This document shows positions 1-8,226 of a DNA stretch of 64,000 nt, piece after piece (within the stretch, counting starts at the first letter, position 1; each line of letters starts with the position of its first letter). The stretch is taken from positions 124,001 through 188,000 of the forward strand of contig CAJTDK010000008.1 of assembly GCA_910575105.1 (NCBI GenBank), written 5' to 3'. Position numbers and translations under genes: made by a program. Below the pieces are notes generated by a model. That model was not told the DNA's origin. It ran no database searches and saw nothing but the letters and a program-made list of their open reading frames with translations. Source of the DNA: Lachnospiraceae bacterium (GTDB lineage: Bacteria > Bacillota > Clostridia > Lachnospirales > Lachnospiraceae).

Positions 1-372
1 TTGATGGCAGACAGATACCTTTACACCCATTTCATCAGACCTGCGTACAATTTCTTCAGCATCTGCCATAGACATTGCCATGGGTTTTTCTACTATTACA
101 TTGATACCATGTTCAATACAATAAAGCGCGATTTCCGCATGAACTCCACTTTCTGTAGCTATTGCCACTAGATCAAGTTCTGGATTTTCCATAATCATCT
201 TTTTGTAATCGGCATATCTTTTTACTGTTTTACTATAACCAGTTTTCTCAAAAAGAATATCAATTGCTTCTGGGAGCAAGTCGCACACTGCAACCATCTC
301 TAAATCGTTATCCACTACCGCTTTGATGTGGTTACATGCAATACGCCCACAACCAATTAATGCAAATTTCAT
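1..372 (-). CDS. Gfo/Idh/MocA-family oxidoreductase, N-terminal part (runs off the window)
   Basis: The first 124 residues of an NAD(P)-dependent sugar oxidoreductase are visible; the 3' end lies beyond position 1. The N-terminus MKFALIGCGRIA is the Rossmann nucleotide-binding turn, and an EKPMA motif near residue 96 is the conserved lysine-proline motif of this family. The start is ATG at 372 with AAGGAG about 6 bases upstream. Family members oxidise or epimerise sugars and often make nucleotide-sugar precursors. Its place next to glycosyltransferase, aminotransferase and phosphoglycosyl transferase genes suggests a role in building the surface polysaccharide. The substrate cannot be read from the sequence. 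Confidence 0.85.
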   Translation of the reverse strand, partial: MKFALIGCGRIACNHIKAVVDNDLEMVAVCDLLPEAIDILFEKTGYSKTVKRYADYKKMIMENPELDLVAIATESGVHAEIALYCIEHGINVIVEKPMAMSMADAEEIVRRSDEMGVKVSVCHQ

Positions 373-408
373 TATTTCTCCTTTCAGTCATCCAATACTC
401 TAATTCTT

Positions 409-1638
409 CTAATTTTGCATGGCAGCCAAAAAACGCTTAGCCATACCTCCATATTCATAATTTTCCAACACTGCCTTATGTCCATTTTGTCCCATTTTCG
501 TTCGCTCTGCTTCAGACATATTCTCTAACCTCTCAATTGCGTTTTTTATTGAATCTACATTACCAGCCTCTGCACTTATGCCACATTGATACATTTCAGC
601 AAAATTATTGGGAGCATTAACCGCAAAAACCAAGGGCTTTGCCGCCATCATAGAATCAAAAATTTTATTCATAGCAATACCAAACCGATACAAGGGAGAA
701 TTTGAGGCAGAGATGTAACTGCAATCAAAATATCTTGTCAACTCAGGAATTGCATACTTTGATACAGGCGGCAAAAATATTACATTTTTAAGCTCTTTCT
801 TTAAAGATATCTCCTGAAGTATAGGCTTTTCTATACCATCGCCAACTAACACAAAGCAAATTCTATTGTTCTCTTTAAGATCTTCCGCAACATCAAGAAG
901 AACGCTTAAATTATTGCTTAAGGCATGTCCGCCGAAATATCCAACGATAAATTTGCCATGTCCCTTTAACCCCTGAAGAACCTGTTCATGCTCCGACGGA
1001 AGTCCCTCTTTACGTTTCCAATCATCTAGAACAATTCCATTATTAATGTAAACAAATTTCCCTTTTAAACCATGCTTTCGCATATATTTTTCAGTGTAAG
1101 GTAAAACAGATACAATTGCATCAGAATATCTATATGCTGAATTTCCTCCTGCCTGCATTAAAAGTACAAAAGGATTTTTTTCAGACATGCCACCTATTTC
1201 TGTCAGCGTAGACGGCCACATATCATGAATTTCATGTACCAGAATTCCATTATTACAATACTTTTTAATATGTTGTCCTGCAAATGTATCAATAGGGTAT
1301 GTAGAAGAACAAATTATTACATCGGGTTTGAATGTTTCTGCAACCCATTTCGCTCTCATCCATATCTTTGTAACAAATCTTACCATGGTTAAAGCACGTT
1401 TTATTCCGTTACCCTTATATTTTCCAGTTTTAATCCAGTAATAATCCACTCTGTCTACTTTTTCATGTTGAAAATCGCGTTCCACGTTCGGATTTTTCTT
1501 TCGAAGATGAGAATAGTCTCCTGCAATAATACTTACTTTATGCCCCAATTTTACCCACTCTCTGGTAAAATAATATGGCCTGAATTCCATTCCCATAGTT
1601 AACGAGCCCGCATAATGATCAATATATAAAATATTCAT
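409..1638 (-). CDS. WbuB-type glycosyltransferase, GT4-like
   Basis: A 409-residue GT-B-fold glycosyltransferase. The N-terminus (MNILYIDHYAGS, then PYYFTREWVKLGH and a GDYSH segment) resembles the WbuB/WcaI group of O-antigen and capsule enzymes. The C-terminal half carries GYFGGHALSNN and a nucleotide-sugar-binding region with EKPILQE and ISASNSPLYRFGI. It probably transfers a sugar from a nucleotide donor to a lipid-linked intermediate at the inner face of the membrane. It lies directly downstream of the phosphoglycosyl transferase, so it may add the second sugar. Donor and linkage are unknown. Confidence 0.85.
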   Translation of the reverse strand: MNILYIDHYAGSLTMGMEFRPYYFTREWVKLGHKVSIIAGDYSHLRKKNPNVERDFQHEKVDRVDYYWIKTGKYKGNGIKRALTMVRFVTKIWMRAKWVAETFKPDVIICSSTYPIDTFAGQHIKKYCNNGILVHEIHDMWPSTLTEIGGMSEKNPFVLLMQAGGNSAYRYSDAIVSVLPYTEKYMRKHGLKGKFVYINNGIVLDDWKRKEGLPSEHEQVLQGLKGHGKFIVGYFGGHALSNNLSVLLDVAEDLKENNRICFVLVGDGIEKPILQEISLKKELKNVIFLPPVSKYAIPELTRYFDCSYISASNSPLYRFGIAMNKIFDSMMAAKPLVFAVNAPNNFAEMYQCGISAEAGNVDSIKNAIERLENMSEAERTKMGQNGHKAVLENYEYGGMAKRFLAAMQN

Positions 1639-1641
1639 CCT

Positions 1642-2340
1642 TTATTTTTGCTCCTTCCTAAAAACTGCAAACACAGTTTGAAACATAAGTATTATTTCTT
1701 CTACTACACTAAAATCTCGAATACTTTTCAGATTCCATTCCATCTTCCCCGGCAGCACTTTCTCCACATAAACCCTGTCCACATCCTCCGCCCCGTCCAA
1801 CAATTCAGCTTCATCCTTATACCTGATACTGGCCTCACTCGTTATCCCTGCCGGCAAAAGCAACGTCGCCCTCATCTCATTCGTATACTTCCTGACATAC
1901 TTCGCCACCTCCGGCCTGGTTCCCACAAAGCTCATATCACCCTTCAATACATCGATAAGCTGCGGCACCTCGTCCAGCCTGTATCTCCGCAGAAAAGCAC
2001 CCACTTTCGTAATCCGGCTGTCCCCGCCGACAGTGACCGCCGCACCGATTCTATCCGCATCCGCCACCATAGTACGGAGCTTATGTATCCTGAATTTCTT
2101 TCCATACGCGGTAACACGCTCCTGCCTATAGAACACCGGCCCTTTGGAATCCAATTTGATCAAAACCGCAAGGACTGCCAGTACCGGACCAAACATCACT
2201 AACAACACCTCTGCTGCAGTAACGTCAAAAACGCGCTTCACTTTCAGGCTCAGCCTTTTCTTCGACAGGATTTCATAGTATTCCCGGACTTCCGGCTTCT
2301 GCATACCCTTGGGAAGTTCCTCCCATTCCCGCCATTTCAT
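1642..2340 (-). CDS. Undecaprenyl-phosphate phosphoglycosyl transferase (short bacterial sugar transferase)
   Basis: A 232-residue protein of the bacterial sugar transferase family (PF02397). One hydrophobic segment sits near residues 42-65, followed by KGPVFYRQERV, FRIHKLRTMV and the RRYRLDEVPQLIDVLKGDMSFVGTRPE block that defines these enzymes. They transfer a phospho-sugar from a UDP-sugar to undecaprenyl phosphate and so start polysaccharide assembly. The length fits the small monotopic type (PglC or the WcaJ catalytic part), without the N-terminal multi-membrane domain. ATG at 2340 is preferred over TTG at 2343 because GGAGAAGG is better spaced from it. Likely co-transcribed with its neighbours. 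Confidence 0.92.
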   Translation of the reverse strand: MKWREWEELPKGMQKPEVREYYEILSKKRLSLKVKRVFDVTAAEVLLVMFGPVLAVLAVLIKLDSKGPVFYRQERVTAYGKKFRIHKLRTMVADADRIGAAVTVGGDSRITKVGAFLRRYRLDEVPQLIDVLKGDMSFVGTRPEVAKYVRKYTNEMRATLLLPAGITSEASIRYKDEAELLDGAEDVDRVYVEKVLPGKMEWNLKSIRDFSVVEEIILMFQTVFAVFRKEQK

Positions 2341-2358
2341 CAATTCCTTCTCCCGTTT

Positions 2359-3570
2359 TCAGATATATTCTTTAACAATCTTTCCAAAACACTCTGTTAC
2401 ATACTCTGCATCCTCATCCGTCAGCTTCGTATACAGCGGCAATGTAATCAGATTATGGTAATAGTCATACGCATTCGGGAAATCTCTGATATCCCATCCC
2501 ATTTCCTTATATGCGGTCATCATCGGAAGCGGTTTATAATGCACATTCGCTGCAACTCCCAGCTCAGCCAGCTTTTCAATAATCTCATTGCGCTGCTTCT
2601 CACTGATCCCTGGTATCCTCGTCAGATACAGATGCCCCGAACTGCAAAAATCTGCGCCCATGTGAGTAAGATGCATAACCCCCAGCTCATCACACGCCGC
2701 ATCAAACTTTCGGATAATATCGTAACGTCTGGCAAGCAGGCCTTCATAGCGCTCAAGCTGCTTCAGTCCGATAGCCGCCATGATATCCGTCATGTTACAT
2801 TTATACCATGGTCCTACCACATCGTATTCCCACGCTCCCAACTTCGTCTTTGCCAGCGCATCTTTACTCTGGCCGTGCAGACTCAGCAGCTGATACCGAT
2901 GATAAATCTCCTCATCATCGATTCCGGGAATGCTCAGCCAGGTAACCGCCCCACCCTCTCCAGTCGTAAAATTCTTCACCGCATGGAAGGAAAACGAAGT
3001 GAAATCAGCGATCTCCCCTGCCATTTTCCCGCGCCGTTTTGCACCAAGACCATGGGCGCAATCCGATACGACCGCAACGCGGCCTAACGCTTTCTGGACC
3101 TCATTTTCCGGGTGGAACAAGGATTTCTTGTTTTCCACAGCCTGGTAAATCCTGTCATAATCGCAGAGAATCCCTCCCAAATCAACCGCGATGACTGCCT
3201 TGGTCTTTTCCGTGATCGCAGCTTCCATTGCATCATAATCCATCTCCGCGCAGTCCTTCTGGAAGTCGATAAATTTAACCGTCGCTCCCACATGGATCAC
3301 TGAAGCTGCGGAAGCCGTATAAGTATAAGCCGGAACCAGAACTTCATCCCCCTCACCGATTCTGAGAATGCGTAAGTTTAGCTCCTCTGCGGCTGTGGCA
3401 GAATTCAGGCACACCACCTTATTCGTATGACAGTATTCAGCCAGCTTTTTCTCCAACAGCTTTGTTCTCGGCCCCGTCGTGATCCACCCGGAGCGGAGCG
3501 CCTCTGTGACTTCCGCAATCTCTGCCTCCGTGATATCCGGCGGGCTGAATGGGATTATCCGTTTTTCCAT
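2359..3570 (-). CDS. DegT/DnrJ/EryC1/StrS-family PLP-dependent sugar aminotransferase
   Basis: A 403-residue type I PLP enzyme that aminates keto-sugar nucleotides. Visible hallmarks are SGWITTGP near the N-terminus, YTYTASAASVIHVGA, the DCAHGLG segment and the Schiff-base lysine in SFHAVKNFTTGEGG. The start has GAGGG about 10 bases upstream. It sits directly upstream of the phosphoglycosyl transferase, so the initiating sugar may be an amino sugar of the bacillosamine or 4-amino-4,6-dideoxy type. No dehydratase gene is seen nearby to make its substrate. Confidence 0.92.
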   Translation of the reverse strand: MEKRIIPFSPPDITEAEIAEVTEALRSGWITTGPRTKLLEKKLAEYCHTNKVVCLNSATAAEELNLRILRIGEGDEVLVPAYTYTASAASVIHVGATVKFIDFQKDCAEMDYDAMEAAITEKTKAVIAVDLGGILCDYDRIYQAVENKKSLFHPENEVQKALGRVAVVSDCAHGLGAKRRGKMAGEIADFTSFSFHAVKNFTTGEGGAVTWLSIPGIDDEEIYHRYQLLSLHGQSKDALAKTKLGAWEYDVVGPWYKCNMTDIMAAIGLKQLERYEGLLARRYDIIRKFDAACDELGVMHLTHMGADFCSSGHLYLTRIPGISEKQRNEIIEKLAELGVAANVHYKPLPMMTAYKEMGWDIRDFPNAYDYYHNLITLPLYTKLTDEDAEYVTECFGKIVKEYI

Positions 3571-3664
3571 GATTAGTGTCCCTCTTTTCTCTTAAGTATG
3601 AATCTCACGTATCTGCGCCGCTTTCCTGCGCATCATCCTCTTCCAAATCAAACATAACGGAAGT

Positions 3665-3895
3665 TTAAAAGAAGCTTACTGCTTTTTCTTCCGTCCAGTC
3701 CAGGCTGTTGACCTGCCTATTCTCCTCCAGCACGATCTCTATCTCCCCGCCAACTGCCTTAATGCTTTTTATCAGATAATTCTCCTCAAACCCGTAATCA
3801 GCCAGTTCCCCGCCATCAGCAAATCTCAGATCAACAGGCTGTATGATATGTACAGGGGATATGATCTTCTTTAACCCATAATCCAGTTTATACAT
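3665..3895 (-). CDS. Small hypothetical protein (76 aa)
   Basis: A 76-residue acidic ORF starting MYKLDYGLKKI, with no family I recognise. It lies between the helicase and the aminotransferase, on the same strand. A weak GGAAAAG precedes the ATG. The composition (mixed strands, E/D/V rich, no low-complexity stretch) is compatible with a real small protein. The 90 bases downstream and 100 bases upstream hold no other convincing gene. It could be a remnant. Confidence 0.4.
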   Translation of the reverse strand: MYKLDYGLKKIISPVHIIQPVDLRFADGGELADYGFEENYLIKSIKAVGGEIEIVLEENRQVNSLDWTEEKAVSFF

Positions 3896-3999
3896 AACTT
3901 TTCCTGCCTCCCCACTTTTCTCGTGGTATCAAACCCCCGCAGCATTAGCTTCCTGCGGTAACATTCCCTGCAGCATCAACTTTCTACATAATCAACTTC

Positions 4000-6264
4000 T
4001 TACACAAACCCAATCGCCCGAAGCTTCTCCACCTGTTCCTCCGACAGCTTCCTGTTCTTAAGCTTCGTATGCTGATTATTCAGCCATCCCTTAAGCTTAA
4101 AGCCGTCCTCACAGATGTAATTCACCGGCATCCGGATACTCCCATGTTCCTTTACATATTCTCTGGCATGCTCATACCCCTTCTCCCAGAACGCCTGGTG
4201 TCTGTCCCATTCCAATCCCAGCGTCTCTAATCTTTCTATCCTGTCCGGCGAAAGCTTCCCCGTCCGTTTCCGGTATCTCTGGGTACGTATCCACACGATT
4301 GGCCTGAAGCTGCCGAACCGGAAATCCTCCGGGATACTGTTGATATCCCCGTATTCCCTGGCATAACACTGGCAATACCGAAATCCCTGCTCCCACTTAC
4401 TCTCGAATCTGTCCCAGCACATGCCGATGTCATTAAGGAGACCAACCTGCTCCTCTGAAAGCCTTCCCATGCCGTAGCTCTCCCTCTGGGAAGATATCCA
4501 TACGCCCACTTTCAGCCCATCCGCTATATAGTCATAAGGAATGTTCAAATCACCGTACTTTTCATAATACTTTTCCGCAAGCCCGTAGTACCTCATCCAC
4601 TTGCGCACCAGCACGGAGTTCCATTTAATTCCAATCTCCTCAAGCTGCGTGATCCTTTCCTCCGAAAGCTTTCCTTCCGCATACTTCTTCCTGATCCCCC
4701 GGTACAGACGGCCAAGCTTCACGCCCTCCTCCGTCTCGTACTGGGCCGGGATATCCAGGTTCCCATGCTCTCCATAATAATCCGTGGCTGCTTTATAAAA
4801 GGTATTCCAAGTCCTGTCTTCCGCAGAATCCCAGTCCATCCCGATCTTATCTAAAGCTTGTATCCGCTCCTCTGTCATGGCCGGGTCATTTTTCCTGCGG
4901 TTTGCCCGCTGCGCAGCGACCCATCTGCCAAGGGGATACCCGGATTCCGTCTCATAGGCCATCACCGGGAGCAAGTCTCCGTGAGTTTTATAATACTGCT
5001 CTGCCTCAAGATACATGGTATCCCACGAGGCGGCCAGCGCGCCCTCCATCGCAGAAAAAAGCCGCAGGCAGTCCTTAAGCTCACCCGTCACCTCAAAGGT
5101 TTCATTGGCAATCTCCCGTTCAGAGCCGCTGTCCCGCATAAGCTCAAGTGCTTCTTCCATTTCTTCCTTAACTGTGTCTATGCTGTATAGGTTTTCAATG
5201 TTATTTACCACGTCGAAGATCACGGGGTTCGTCTGCTTGGAAGCTGACAATGCTCTTCCAATCTGCTGTTTATACACAACAGGGGAAACTGTCGGGCGAA
5301 GGAGGATGACCCCTGATACATTTTCCACATGCACACCCTCGTTCAGGGCATCTATGCAGAACAAAAGCTTAAGATGCCTCTCATCCTTATCTTCCCTGAA
5401 GTTCTTAAAGGATTCGCTTGCTTCCGGGTCTTCCGTATATAAAGAGTAGACGTTCGGCTTTTCATCAATCAGGCGAAACCATTCTTTCACCTTTCCCATG
5501 GCTTCCTGCATGGCCTCGAAATTCGCGCAAAAAATAATATATTTCCCCCGACGTTCAGTCATGTACCGGTCGAAAAGCACATCCAGGCCCTCTGCTTTAT
5601 CAAGTGCCCGTTTTAACTGCTCCAGGCAGTCCTCCGCCTGCTCCCTGCGCTTATCATTTCGGATACGGCGGATCTTCTCGCTGTACCTTTCCAGATCATC
5701 CCTATATGAATAAATGGACTGGACGTATTTCGGCGGGTTCAGTATGCCCCTCACGATCGCCTCGCCCAGGGTCATCCGGCTGGCGATATGCCCGTCGAAC
5801 AATTCATCCGACATATCTCTCTGGTTATCCAGATAGCGGATCGCCGTGGCGGAAAGTCCCAGAAGGGGAACATCTTCATACATGGCAAGGAACCGGCTCA
5901 CCCCCTGGCCCCAGGCGGCTGCGCCGCACCGGTGGAACTCGTCGAGGATGATATAATCCGGCTGTATCTCTTTCATTTCCAATGCAATCATATTCATCAG
6001 CCGCGCATAGGTGATGAACGCCACATTCTCCGGCTGGTAGCCCCCGCATGCGCAGGCAAGGTTTTCAAGCTGCGTGTCAAAGATATATTTTGACGGGGAC
6101 AGCCAGCAGATCTTTTTGTCCGGATGTTCCTCGCATAACCTGAAGCCAATAAAGGATTTGCCTGTCCCGGTGGGATGGATCACGGCTGCTTTGCCTGTTT
6201 TGGAAAGCATGGCCCTGACTGATGCATAGGCTTGTTTGTTATGCTCGTAAAGACTTATTGGCAT
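4000..6264 (-). CDS. DEAD/DEAH-box helicase with five C-terminal helicase-associated repeats
   Basis: A 754-residue superfamily 2 helicase. Walker A PTGTGKS is at about residues 31-37 and the DEFH box at about 108-111; a helicase C-terminal domain lies at about 235-400. Five tandem copies of about 65 residues of the helicase-associated domain (PF03457; Trp at start, HGxLxxP, LGxWxxxQR, GKLSEERIxxLExIGxxW) fill residues 420-754. The ATG at 6264 is preferred because GGAGG is 10 bases upstream; an in-frame GTG at 6273 is too close to that site. Proteins of this kind are common in mobile or variable islands of Firmicutes; the substrate is unknown. It lies just left of the proposed invertible segment. 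Confidence 0.88.
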   Translation of the reverse strand: MPISLYEHNKQAYASVRAMLSKTGKAAVIHPTGTGKSFIGFRLCEEHPDKKICWLSPSKYIFDTQLENLACACGGYQPENVAFITYARLMNMIALEMKEIQPDYIILDEFHRCGAAAWGQGVSRFLAMYEDVPLLGLSATAIRYLDNQRDMSDELFDGHIASRMTLGEAIVRGILNPPKYVQSIYSYRDDLERYSEKIRRIRNDKRREQAEDCLEQLKRALDKAEGLDVLFDRYMTERRGKYIIFCANFEAMQEAMGKVKEWFRLIDEKPNVYSLYTEDPEASESFKNFREDKDERHLKLLFCIDALNEGVHVENVSGVILLRPTVSPVVYKQQIGRALSASKQTNPVIFDVVNNIENLYSIDTVKEEMEEALELMRDSGSEREIANETFEVTGELKDCLRLFSAMEGALAASWDTMYLEAEQYYKTHGDLLPVMAYETESGYPLGRWVAAQRANRRKNDPAMTEERIQALDKIGMDWDSAEDRTWNTFYKAATDYYGEHGNLDIPAQYETEEGVKLGRLYRGIRKKYAEGKLSEERITQLEEIGIKWNSVLVRKWMRYYGLAEKYYEKYGDLNIPYDYIADGLKVGVWISSQRESYGMGRLSEEQVGLLNDIGMCWDRFESKWEQGFRYCQCYAREYGDINSIPEDFRFGSFRPIVWIRTQRYRKRTGKLSPDRIERLETLGLEWDRHQAFWEKGYEHAREYVKEHGSIRMPVNYICEDGFKLKGWLNNQHTKLKNRKLSEEQVEKLRAIGFV

Positions 6265-6431
6265 CCTGACCACACCTCCATTTTTCCGGGAATTATCCGT
6301 TCTCTGCCTATCACCTGTATATCCTGTTGCTGCATTGCGTAATCAGCGATAAATTCTGTGCCGGTTCTTTCTGCCGGCACTCCATCGCCGTCAATAGACA
6401 CTGCCCCGCACCGGCTGCATGCCGCTGTCAT
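6255..6431 (-). CDS. Possible 58-aa small protein upstream of the helicase
   Basis: An open frame of 58 codons begins MTAACSRCGAVSIDGDG and overlaps the helicase start by 10 bases. It has one CxxC pair and a protein-like composition, but no good ribosome site. It occupies most of the leader between the 25-bp repeat at 6495 and the helicase. It could be a genuine leader peptide or zinc-ribbon-like protein, or chance. Confidence 0.3.
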   Translation of the reverse strand: MTAACSRCGAVSIDGDGVPAERTGTEFIADYAMQQQDIQVIGRERIIPGKMEVWSGCQ

Positions 6432-6494
6432 GATTTCTTATAATTCAGATTCCCTGGCAGACGTATATTTTTCCCTATCCTGACCATACTGAAT

Positions 6495-6519
6495 TTCGTA
6501 GATTACTTTAATCTACGAA
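6495..6519. repeat. Left 25-bp quasi-palindromic site flanking the integrase
   Basis: Nine-base arms TTCGTAGAT and ATCTACGAA are perfect reverse complements around a 7-base spacer TACTTTA. The partner site at 7898-7922 has the same arms (one mismatch) but the spacer in reverse complement, so the two sites are in inverted orientation. The 9-7-9 architecture fits a tyrosine recombinase core site. No T-tract follows on either strand, so it is not an intrinsic terminator. Confidence 0.8.
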
Positions 6520-6557
6520 AAAATCCCGCCACCCCCCTGTAAATCCGCCATTCTTCA

Positions 6558-7679
6558 TCATTTCTGACCCAGATATTGACCATAAATAGCCGATAATAAG
6601 TTCATATGTCCCCGCTTTATCTCCTCTGTGGGATGGATGTAGCGGTTCAAAGTTATTTTCACGTCCGAATGTCCAAGTATCTCACTTAAGCTCTTGATAT
6701 CCACCCCGCCGCTTATGCAGTTGGTGGCAAATGTGTGGCGGAGCGTATGAAAATTTGTATTTTTTATGCCGGCAGACTGAAGATATTTCCGGAACTTATT
6801 CTGGTATGTCCTTGGTTCCATCGGCTTATTTTTATTGATGACATATTCACCGGAACCGGTGTGATGATCGCGCAGCAGCCTGGCAAGCTCGTCTGAGAGC
6901 GGGATCTCCCGCCTGGAAAACATACTCTTCGGCTCCCCCTCGAGAAGGACTGTCCTCGTCCCCTTCCCCTCTATCGGAATCCGCTGCACAGTCGAGTTGA
7001 CGCTCATCCTCTTCTCCTCAAAATCAATATCCCTCCATTTCAGCGAACAGATCTCCCCCAGGCGGAGGCCCGTAGAGATGCACACCACAATCCCCAGTTT
7101 GTAAATATCCATCTCTTCATAAAGGTACTGGAACAGCTTCGTCTGCTCTGACAGATTCAGCACTTCCGCCAGCCGGGGATCCTTCCTGCGCCTGGGCCGA
7201 GAATATTTTATTGCCGTGGAATAATGATGCGAGACTGCGTAATCAAGGATCTGGTTCAACACACAGGAGATGCTGTCCTGCAGGCTGTTTGACAAGAACT
7301 TCTGATCTTCTCTTTGAAAAATTTCATCCAGGGTTTCCGAATCCAGGTTCGAAAACAGGAATCCGCCGATCTTTTCCTGGATATAATTATGGTAGACCGC
7401 CTGGTATTTCACATAGGTTGAATGCTTCTTTTCACCGCAGACTGCAGCGAGCCACTCCTCCGCCACCTTATGGAAACAGATCTCTTCGCCCGTTCCGTAA
7501 TCTTTGGAAATGCTCCTTGCCAACTGCCTGGCTTTAGATAATTTTTCCTTAGCCTCCCCGTAGCTTCTGGCATACACGGAATGTACCGTGCTGTGACCAG
7601 TCTGGGGATTTTTTGCCGAATACCGTCCCTCCCAGCGGCCGTCTTTTCTTTTTCTGATGTTTTCTCCACGTCTTGACAT
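6558..7679 (-). CDS. Tyrosine recombinase/integrase
   Basis: A 373-residue phage/Tn916-type integrase. Residues 1-60 form an arm-binding-like domain (KRKDGRWEGRYSAKN), about 68-165 the core-binding domain, and 175-360 the catalytic domain. Catalytic residues can be placed: Arg206 in GLRLGEICSLKW, His311 and Arg314 in HTLRHTFATN, His337 in LGHSDV and Tyr347 in NRYIHP. All appear intact, so the enzyme should be active. ATG at 7679 follows AGGAGG. It lies wholly between two inverted 25-bp sites, the expected layout if it inverts its own segment. An ordinary integration role is the alternative. Confidence 0.93.
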   Translation of the reverse strand: MSRRGENIRKRKDGRWEGRYSAKNPQTGHSTVHSVYARSYGEAKEKLSKARQLARSISKDYGTGEEICFHKVAEEWLAAVCGEKKHSTYVKYQAVYHNYIQEKIGGFLFSNLDSETLDEIFQREDQKFLSNSLQDSISCVLNQILDYAVSHHYSTAIKYSRPRRRKDPRLAEVLNLSEQTKLFQYLYEEMDIYKLGIVVCISTGLRLGEICSLKWRDIDFEEKRMSVNSTVQRIPIEGKGTRTVLLEGEPKSMFSRREIPLSDELARLLRDHHTGSGEYVINKNKPMEPRTYQNKFRKYLQSAGIKNTNFHTLRHTFATNCISGGVDIKSLSEILGHSDVKITLNRYIHPTEEIKRGHMNLLSAIYGQYLGQK

Positions 7680-7797
7680 ACCTTTTCCTCCTGACCATCT
7701 TTTTGACCCCTAATAGCAAAAAATCTAGCTAATGGGAGTCGAATCCGTGCATAAAAGCGCACAAATGTGCGAAAAAATGCATTACATTATTTGGCGA

Positions 7798-7826
7798 TTG
7801 ACAAATATTACTGTTAGAAGTATAAT
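7798..7826 (+). promoter_or_regulatory. Perfect sigma-A promoter pointing right, with no gene downstream on its strand
   Basis: TTGACA at 7798-7803, a 17-base spacer and TATAAT at 7821-7826 match the consensus exactly. It lies inside the segment bounded by inverted repeats, 71 bases before the right-hand repeat. No plus-strand gene follows; the genes to the right are convergent. A regulatory promoter in its present 'off' orientation would explain this. The integrase itself is on the other strand, so this is not its promoter. Confidence 0.8.
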
Positions 7827-7897
7827 AAGTAACGTGAATTGAGCCAATATCTGCCGGAAAAAGCGGTAAATCGAGCTTATTTTGGGCAGTTTGACGT

Positions 7898-7922
7898 TTC
7901 GTAGATTAAAGTAATCTGCGAA
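7898..7922. repeat. Right 25-bp quasi-palindromic site flanking the integrase
   Basis: TTCGTAGAT, spacer TAAAGTA, ATCTGCGAA. The spacer is the exact reverse complement of that in the site at 6495-6519, and the arms differ by one base. It lies in the gap 7680-8016, which otherwise holds the promoter at 7798, a CGCACAAATGTGCG palindrome near 7769 and two direct AACCAA-type repeats near 7972 and 7989. Confidence 0.8.
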
Positions 7923-8016
7923 GATATATTTCTTTTTTATTTGTAACCGATATATTCATTTGAAGATTAACAACCAAATCGATTACTTAACCAATTGATT
8001 ATATAAAGCAAAATGA

Positions 8017-8226
8017 TCACAAAAAATCGGCATAGTCAAAAATGACTATACCGGTTTTTTCACTGTCCGATACCGTGACAACATCAATATTGGGAAAAAA
8101 TAGCAAATCCCCAATGTTATTTATAAAACAGCAGCAAGGAAACTCCTTACAAGCCAAGCAGCACTCTGCATTTTTTATAACTTTTCCACTTTTGTAATAC
8201 TTATGGCTGAAAACATTAATCTTCAC
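8017..8226 (-). CDS. Small cysteine-rich protein (69 aa), last gene of the recombinase operon
   Basis: A frame of 69 codons from GTG at 8226, overlapping the preceding gene's end by 11 bases with GGGGCAGA upstream. The middle is cysteine-rich (CCLACKEFPCCC), followed by an orderly hydrophobic/acidic C-terminus (FPNIDVVTVSDSEKTG). The frame stays open further upstream, but that part runs antiphase through the 161-aa gene and is unlikely to be coding. I do not recognise a family. The cysteines suggest metal binding. Coupling to the upstream genes suggests it belongs to the recombinase module. Confidence 0.45.
   Translation of the reverse strand: MKINVFSHKYYKSGKVIKNAECCLACKEFPCCCFINNIGDLLFFPNIDVVTVSDSEKTGIVIFDYADFL

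Larger units (their letters stand above)
6495..7922. mobile_element. Candidate invertible segment carrying an integrase gene and an outward promoter
   Basis: The segment is bounded by two inverted 25-bp sites and contains only a tyrosine integrase gene (minus strand) and its 5' region, in which a perfect sigma-A promoter points rightward. As oriented now, that promoter reads into the 3' ends of the convergent recombinase operon. Inversion would point it left at the helicase and the polysaccharide genes beyond. Seen: the repeats, the gene and the promoter. Inferred: inversion. The segment could instead be part of an integrated element whose ends lie elsewhere. Confidence 0.5.

Noticed and set aside
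6495-6519. The 25-bp palindrome as a terminator for the integrase gene
   Set aside because: The stem is AT-rich and has no T-tract after it on either strand; a near-identical copy in inverted orientation lies on the other side of the gene.
7740-7765. A tRNA-like 3' fragment (GGATTCGACTCCC on the minus strand) as an integrase attachment site
   Set aside because: The T-arm resemblance is short, no acceptor stem or CCA follows and the rest of a tRNA is missing.
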